Below are positions 40,122 to 42,980 of a DNA stretch of 42,980 nucleotides, in pieces. Source of the DNA: Flavobacterium sp. J27 (GTDB taxonomy: Bacteria; Bacteroidota; Bacteroidia; Flavobacteriales; Flavobacteriaceae); NCBI RefSeq assembly GCF_004303025.1, contig NZ_PJQW01000001.1, positions 460,386 to 503,365 on the forward strand, read 5' to 3'. A program made the translations under genes and the position numbers. The notes below the pieces were generated by a model. The model did no database searches. It was not told the origin of the DNA and saw only the letters and a list, made by a program, of their open reading frames with translations. Each line of letters opens with the position of its first letter. The stretch's first letter is position 1.

Positions 40122-42980
40122 ATGAAACAATACTACTATTTCATTTTATCCTTTTTGTTGGCTATGTGTTCTTATAGCCAGTCAATTACGGTAAATACTA
40201 CTACATACACAGTGCCACAGTTGGTACAAGATGTATTGATAGATTCTCCTTGTGCTTTGGTTTCCAATTTCTCTTCATCAAATACATGTGGGATTGGTTA
40301 TTTTCAATATGGAGGTGCGAATTTTGACTTTTCTGCAGGAATGATTCTGAGAAATGGTGATGTAACTGCAACAGCTGGTCAGTATTCTAATTCAAATTTA
40401 TCAACTGTTTGTTCAGGAACTACTGGTACCGATACAGATTTACAAAATATTAGTAATGCTAGTGGACAAACAGGAAACATACAAGATGCTACTTATGTTC
40501 AATTTGATTTTACACCCTTGACAGATAATTTTAGTTTTAATTTTGTATTTGCATCTAATGAATATGGTACGTACCAATGTAATTTCGCAGATGTATTTGC
40601 CTTTATTTTAACAGATTTGAATACAGGTGTGCAAACAAATCTTGCTGTTATTCCTGGTACAAATACTCCTGTATCTGTTGTAAATATTAGAGATAATGCT
40701 AATAACACTGGATGTCCATCTGAAAATGTGTTGTTGTTTGATACTTATACACCTAGTCTGCCTGCAGCTTCAACTGTAATGAATATGAGAGGCTATACAG
40801 TGCCAATGACTGCATCAGCAACAGTTATACCAAACAATAATTATAGAATTAAGTTAGCTATAGGTGATTATAATGATAATCAATTTGATTCTGCAGTTTT
40901 TATAGAAGCTGGGAGTTTTAATGTGGGTACGGCAAATTTGAGTTACCCAGTTGGAGTTGGTTTTCAAACAGAAGATATGACTGTCGCAAATGGTTTTGCA
41001 TTGTGCCCTGGAGATACTAAACTTTTAGATTCGGGTCTTGATCCAGCTGATTATAATTTTATTTGGACAATTGATACAGGTTCTGGACCCACAGTAATTC
41101 CTGGAGAAACAAGTGAAACATTATTAGTAACTCAACCTGGTACTTACTGTGTTGAAGCAAGTAATATTTCAGGATCTAGTTGTATTCAGAATGATTGCAT
41201 TATTGTAGAATATTTACAGGGTATAGTGGTTAATAATCCAGCTTCTGATTTACAAAGTTGTGATGAGAATTTTAACTTAAACGATAATATTCCAGCTGTT
41301 TTAGGTTCTTTAGATCCTTCTAATTATGATGTTTTGTATTTTCTAACGGCTCAAGACGCTATAGATAATTTAAATCAAATTTCTCCTTATTTTGTAGACA
41401 CAAATCCACCAACTACTATTTATGTTCGTGTTGAAGATTTTGCATTGTCTTGCCCAGCATATTCTCAGTTTAACTTGGTTACCTTACCTTCTTTATGTGG
41501 TCTTCCAATTGTACAACCTTCAGATTTATATGCTTGTGATGATGTAAGTAATGACGGATTTGAAATTTTTGATTTAACTGTTCAAGATGGAGTTGTAATA
41601 GGTACACTTAATGCTTCTGATTATACTGTAAGTTATCATACAACTCAAGCTGGAGCAGATGATATTTCGGGAACATTAGATTTAGCAACTCCTCCAAATG
41701 CGTATCAAAATACTTCAAATCCACAAGTCATCTATGTTAGAGTTGAGGACAATACAGATCCTACAGTATTTGCAACAACAACATTTAATTTAATAGTTAA
41801 CCAAACACCTGTAGCTGATGCACCATCAGATGTTACTCAATGTGATAGTTATGTTTTACCAGCACTTACTACTGGTAATTATTATACAGGTTCAGGAGGA
41901 ACAGGTTCTATGTTAAATGCAAATGATGTTATTACAGTAAGTCAAACTTTATATGTTTATGCTGAAACTGGAACTACCCCAAATTGTACGGATGAAAACA
42001 GCTTTACAATAACAATAGTTCCAGGCGTAACAGCAGATGCTCCAACTGATGTGACAGCTTGTGATAGTTATATATTACCAGCTCTAGTTAATGGAGATTA
42101 TTATACAGGTTCAGGAGGAACCGGTTCCATGTTAAATGCAAATGATATTATCACGACAACACAGTTAATTTATACTTATGCAGAATCTGGTACTACACCA
42201 AATTGTACCGATGAACATAGTTTTACAGTAACTATTAACGTAACTCCAGTAGCTGATGCACCAGCAGACATTACAGTTTGTGATAATTATGTATTACCTG
42301 TGTTAACAGTTGGTAATTATTACACAGGTCCAAATGGAACAGGTTCTATGTTAAATGCAAACGATATTATTACAACTACGCAAGTGTTGTATGTTTATGC
42401 AGAAACGGGAACTACACCAAATTGTTTCGATGAAAATACTTTCACTGTAACAGTTAATTCAACTCCTGTAGCCGATGCACCAGCTGATGTTACAGTTTGT
42501 GATAGTTATATATTACCAACGCTTACAAGTGGTAACTATTATACGGGTCCAGGCGGAACAGGAACGATGCTGAATTCAGGATTTGTCGTTACAACAACCC
42601 AAACGTTATATGTCTATGCAGAAACGGGTACAACACCAAATTGTTTCGATGAAAATAGTTTTATGGTAACTATTAACATAACTCCAGTAGCAGATGCACC
42701 AGTTGATGTTGCGGTTTGTGATAGTTATGTGTTGCCAACTTTAGCGAACGGTAATTATTACACAGGTCCAGGTGGAACAGGTTCTATGTTAAATGCAAAC
42801 GATATTATTACAACTACGCAAATGTTGTATGTTTATGCAGAAACGGGTACTACACCAAATTGTTTCGATGAAAATACTTTCACTGTAACAGTTAATTCAA
42901 CTCCTGTAGCCGATGCACCAGTTGATGTTACTCAATGTGATAGTTATTTTTTACCTGCATTGACCGTTGGTAATTATTAT
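40122..42980 (+). CDS. Large repeat adhesin with choice-of-anchor L domain (partial, open at window end)
   Basis: The frame from ATG 40122 stays open to the last base, giving 953 residues with no stop, so the gene continues past the window. Seen: a signal peptide (residues 1-20, ending CSYSQ); a choice-of-anchor L domain at about 30-280 (VQDVLIDSPCALVSNF, FDFTPLTDNFSFNFVFASNEYG, VIPGTNTPVSVVNIRD, YRIKLAIGDYND); a PKD-like segment near 300-360; two CD-type modules ending IYVRVED, like those of the protein at 4612; and from residue 562 tandem 73-residue repeats with CDSYVLPAL, NYYTGPGGTGSMLNA and LYVYAETGTTPNC. The family usually ends in a T9SS type B sorting domain, expected beyond the window. 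Likely a surface-exposed adhesin; ligand unknown. Confidence 0.88.
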   Translation, partial: MKQYYYFILSFLLAMCSYSQSITVNTTTYTVPQLVQDVLIDSPCALVSNFSSSNTCGIGYFQYGGANFDFSAGMILRNGDVTATAGQYSNSNLSTVCSGTTGTDTDLQNISNASGQTGNIQDATYVQFDFTPLTDNFSFNFVFASNEYGTYQCNFADVFAFILTDLNTGVQTNLAVIPGTNTPVSVVNIRDNANNTGCPSENVLLFDTYTPSLPAASTVMNMRGYTVPMTASATVIPNNNYRIKLAIGDYNDNQFDSAVFIEAGSFNVGTANLSYPVGVGFQTEDMTVANGFALCPGDTKLLDSGLDPADYNFIWTIDTGSGPTVIPGETSETLLVTQPGTYCVEASNISGSSCIQNDCIIVEYLQGIVVNNPASDLQSCDENFNLNDNIPAVLGSLDPSNYDVLYFLTAQDAIDNLNQISPYFVDTNPPTTIYVRVEDFALSCPAYSQFNLVTLPSLCGLPIVQPSDLYACDDVSNDGFEIFDLTVQDGVVIGTLNASDYTVSYHTTQAGADDISGTLDLATPPNAYQNTSNPQVIYVRVEDNTDPTVFATTTFNLIVNQTPVADAPSDVTQCDSYVLPALTTGNYYTGSGGTGSMLNANDVITVSQTLYVYAETGTTPNCTDENSFTITIVPGVTADAPTDVTACDSYILPALVNGDYYTGSGGTGSMLNANDIITTTQLIYTYAESGTTPNCTDEHSFTVTINVTPVADAPADITVCDNYVLPVLTVGNYYTGPNGTGSMLNANDIITTTQVLYVYAETGTTPNCFDENTFTVTVNSTPVADAPADVTVCDSYILPTLTSGNYYTGPGGTGTMLNSGFVVTTTQTLYVYAETGTTPNCFDENSFMVTINITPVADAPVDVAVCDSYVLPTLANGNYYTGPGGTGSMLNANDIITTTQMLYVYAETGTTPNCFDENTFTVTVNSTPVADAPVDVTQCDSYFLPALTVGNYY
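41805..42980 (+). repeat. Tandem 219-bp repeat array (five full units plus a partial sixth)
   Basis: Units start at 41805, 42024, 42243, 42462, 42681 and 42900, spaced exactly 219 bases (73 codons) apart with no indel. Each encodes TPVADAP, a cysteine in CDSY or CDNY, NYYTG, and a second cysteine in TTPNC. The stretch about 42320-42483 is nearly identical to about 42758-42921, one two-unit step (438 bases) away, whereas the first units are more diverged. The array is cut by the window end. Confidence 0.93.

Noticed and set aside
41805..42980. CRISPR-like array
   Set aside because: The repeats are 219 bases, in frame, coding and contiguous without spacers, so they are protein repeats.

Overview
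The window comes from a member of the Bacteroidota, almost certainly a gliding member of the Flavobacteriaceae (Flavobacterium or a close relative). The DNA is strongly AT-rich by eye. Genes lack Shine-Dalgarno sites and sit behind TAnnTTTG-type -7 elements. Lineage markers are present: sprA (type IX secretion outer-membrane translocon), a gene matching gliding protein RemB, two large type IX cargo-like surface proteins, and split cytochrome c oxidase genes. No rRNA, tRNA, CRISPR array, insertion sequence or prophage was seen, and no gene-free stretch exceeds 300 bases. The region reads as core chromosome, with one fast-evolving repeat gene at the right edge.

Layout. (1) 1-4559: the 3' end of ctaD, a terminator, then ruvB, a cytochrome P450 and queG packed head to tail. 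(2) 4612-7602: a secreted multi-repeat protein with a type B sorting domain. (3) 7701-17822: maeB, ruvA and the 2404-residue sprA, with no terminator visible between them. (4) 17956-20362: gcvH overlapping a VanZ-like gene, then two TonB-type energy transducers. (5) 20439-23298: deoC and a RemB-like outer-membrane protein whose N-terminus is a third TonB-C-like domain. (6) 23392-28559: cytochrome oxidase maturation and subunit genes: ctaB, two different subunit III genes, subunit IV, a cysteine-less SCO-like protein, SCO1, a DUF420 protein and a small CxxC membrane protein. (7) 28562-32804: a DUF4403 lipoprotein diverging from a TolC/adaptor efflux pair that has no pump gene beside it. (8) 32910-40019: tsaB, then on the minus strand MscS, a DUF255 thioredoxin-domain protein and dodecin; a plus-strand Pit phosphate transporter with a PhoU-like tail; and a minus-strand Nfu protein. 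(9) 40122 to the window end: the start of a large repeat adhesin that is still open at base 42980.

How the genes work together. ctaD (left edge) and the block at 23392-28559 together supply much of an aa3-type oxidase and its heme and copper assembly; in F. johnsoniae this oxidase forms a supercomplex with alternative complex III. sprA and the RemB-like gene belong to secretion and gliding, and the two repeat proteins look like substrates of that machinery. The most interesting signals are: three TonB-C-like domains in about 4 kb sharing a C-X10-C motif, one of them fused to the RemB-like protein; a cysteine-less SCO-like protein directly upstream of a normal SCO1; a short palindromic low-complexity sequence that encodes a signal peptide; and a 219-bp tandem repeat array with a two-unit (438-bp) higher-order pattern.
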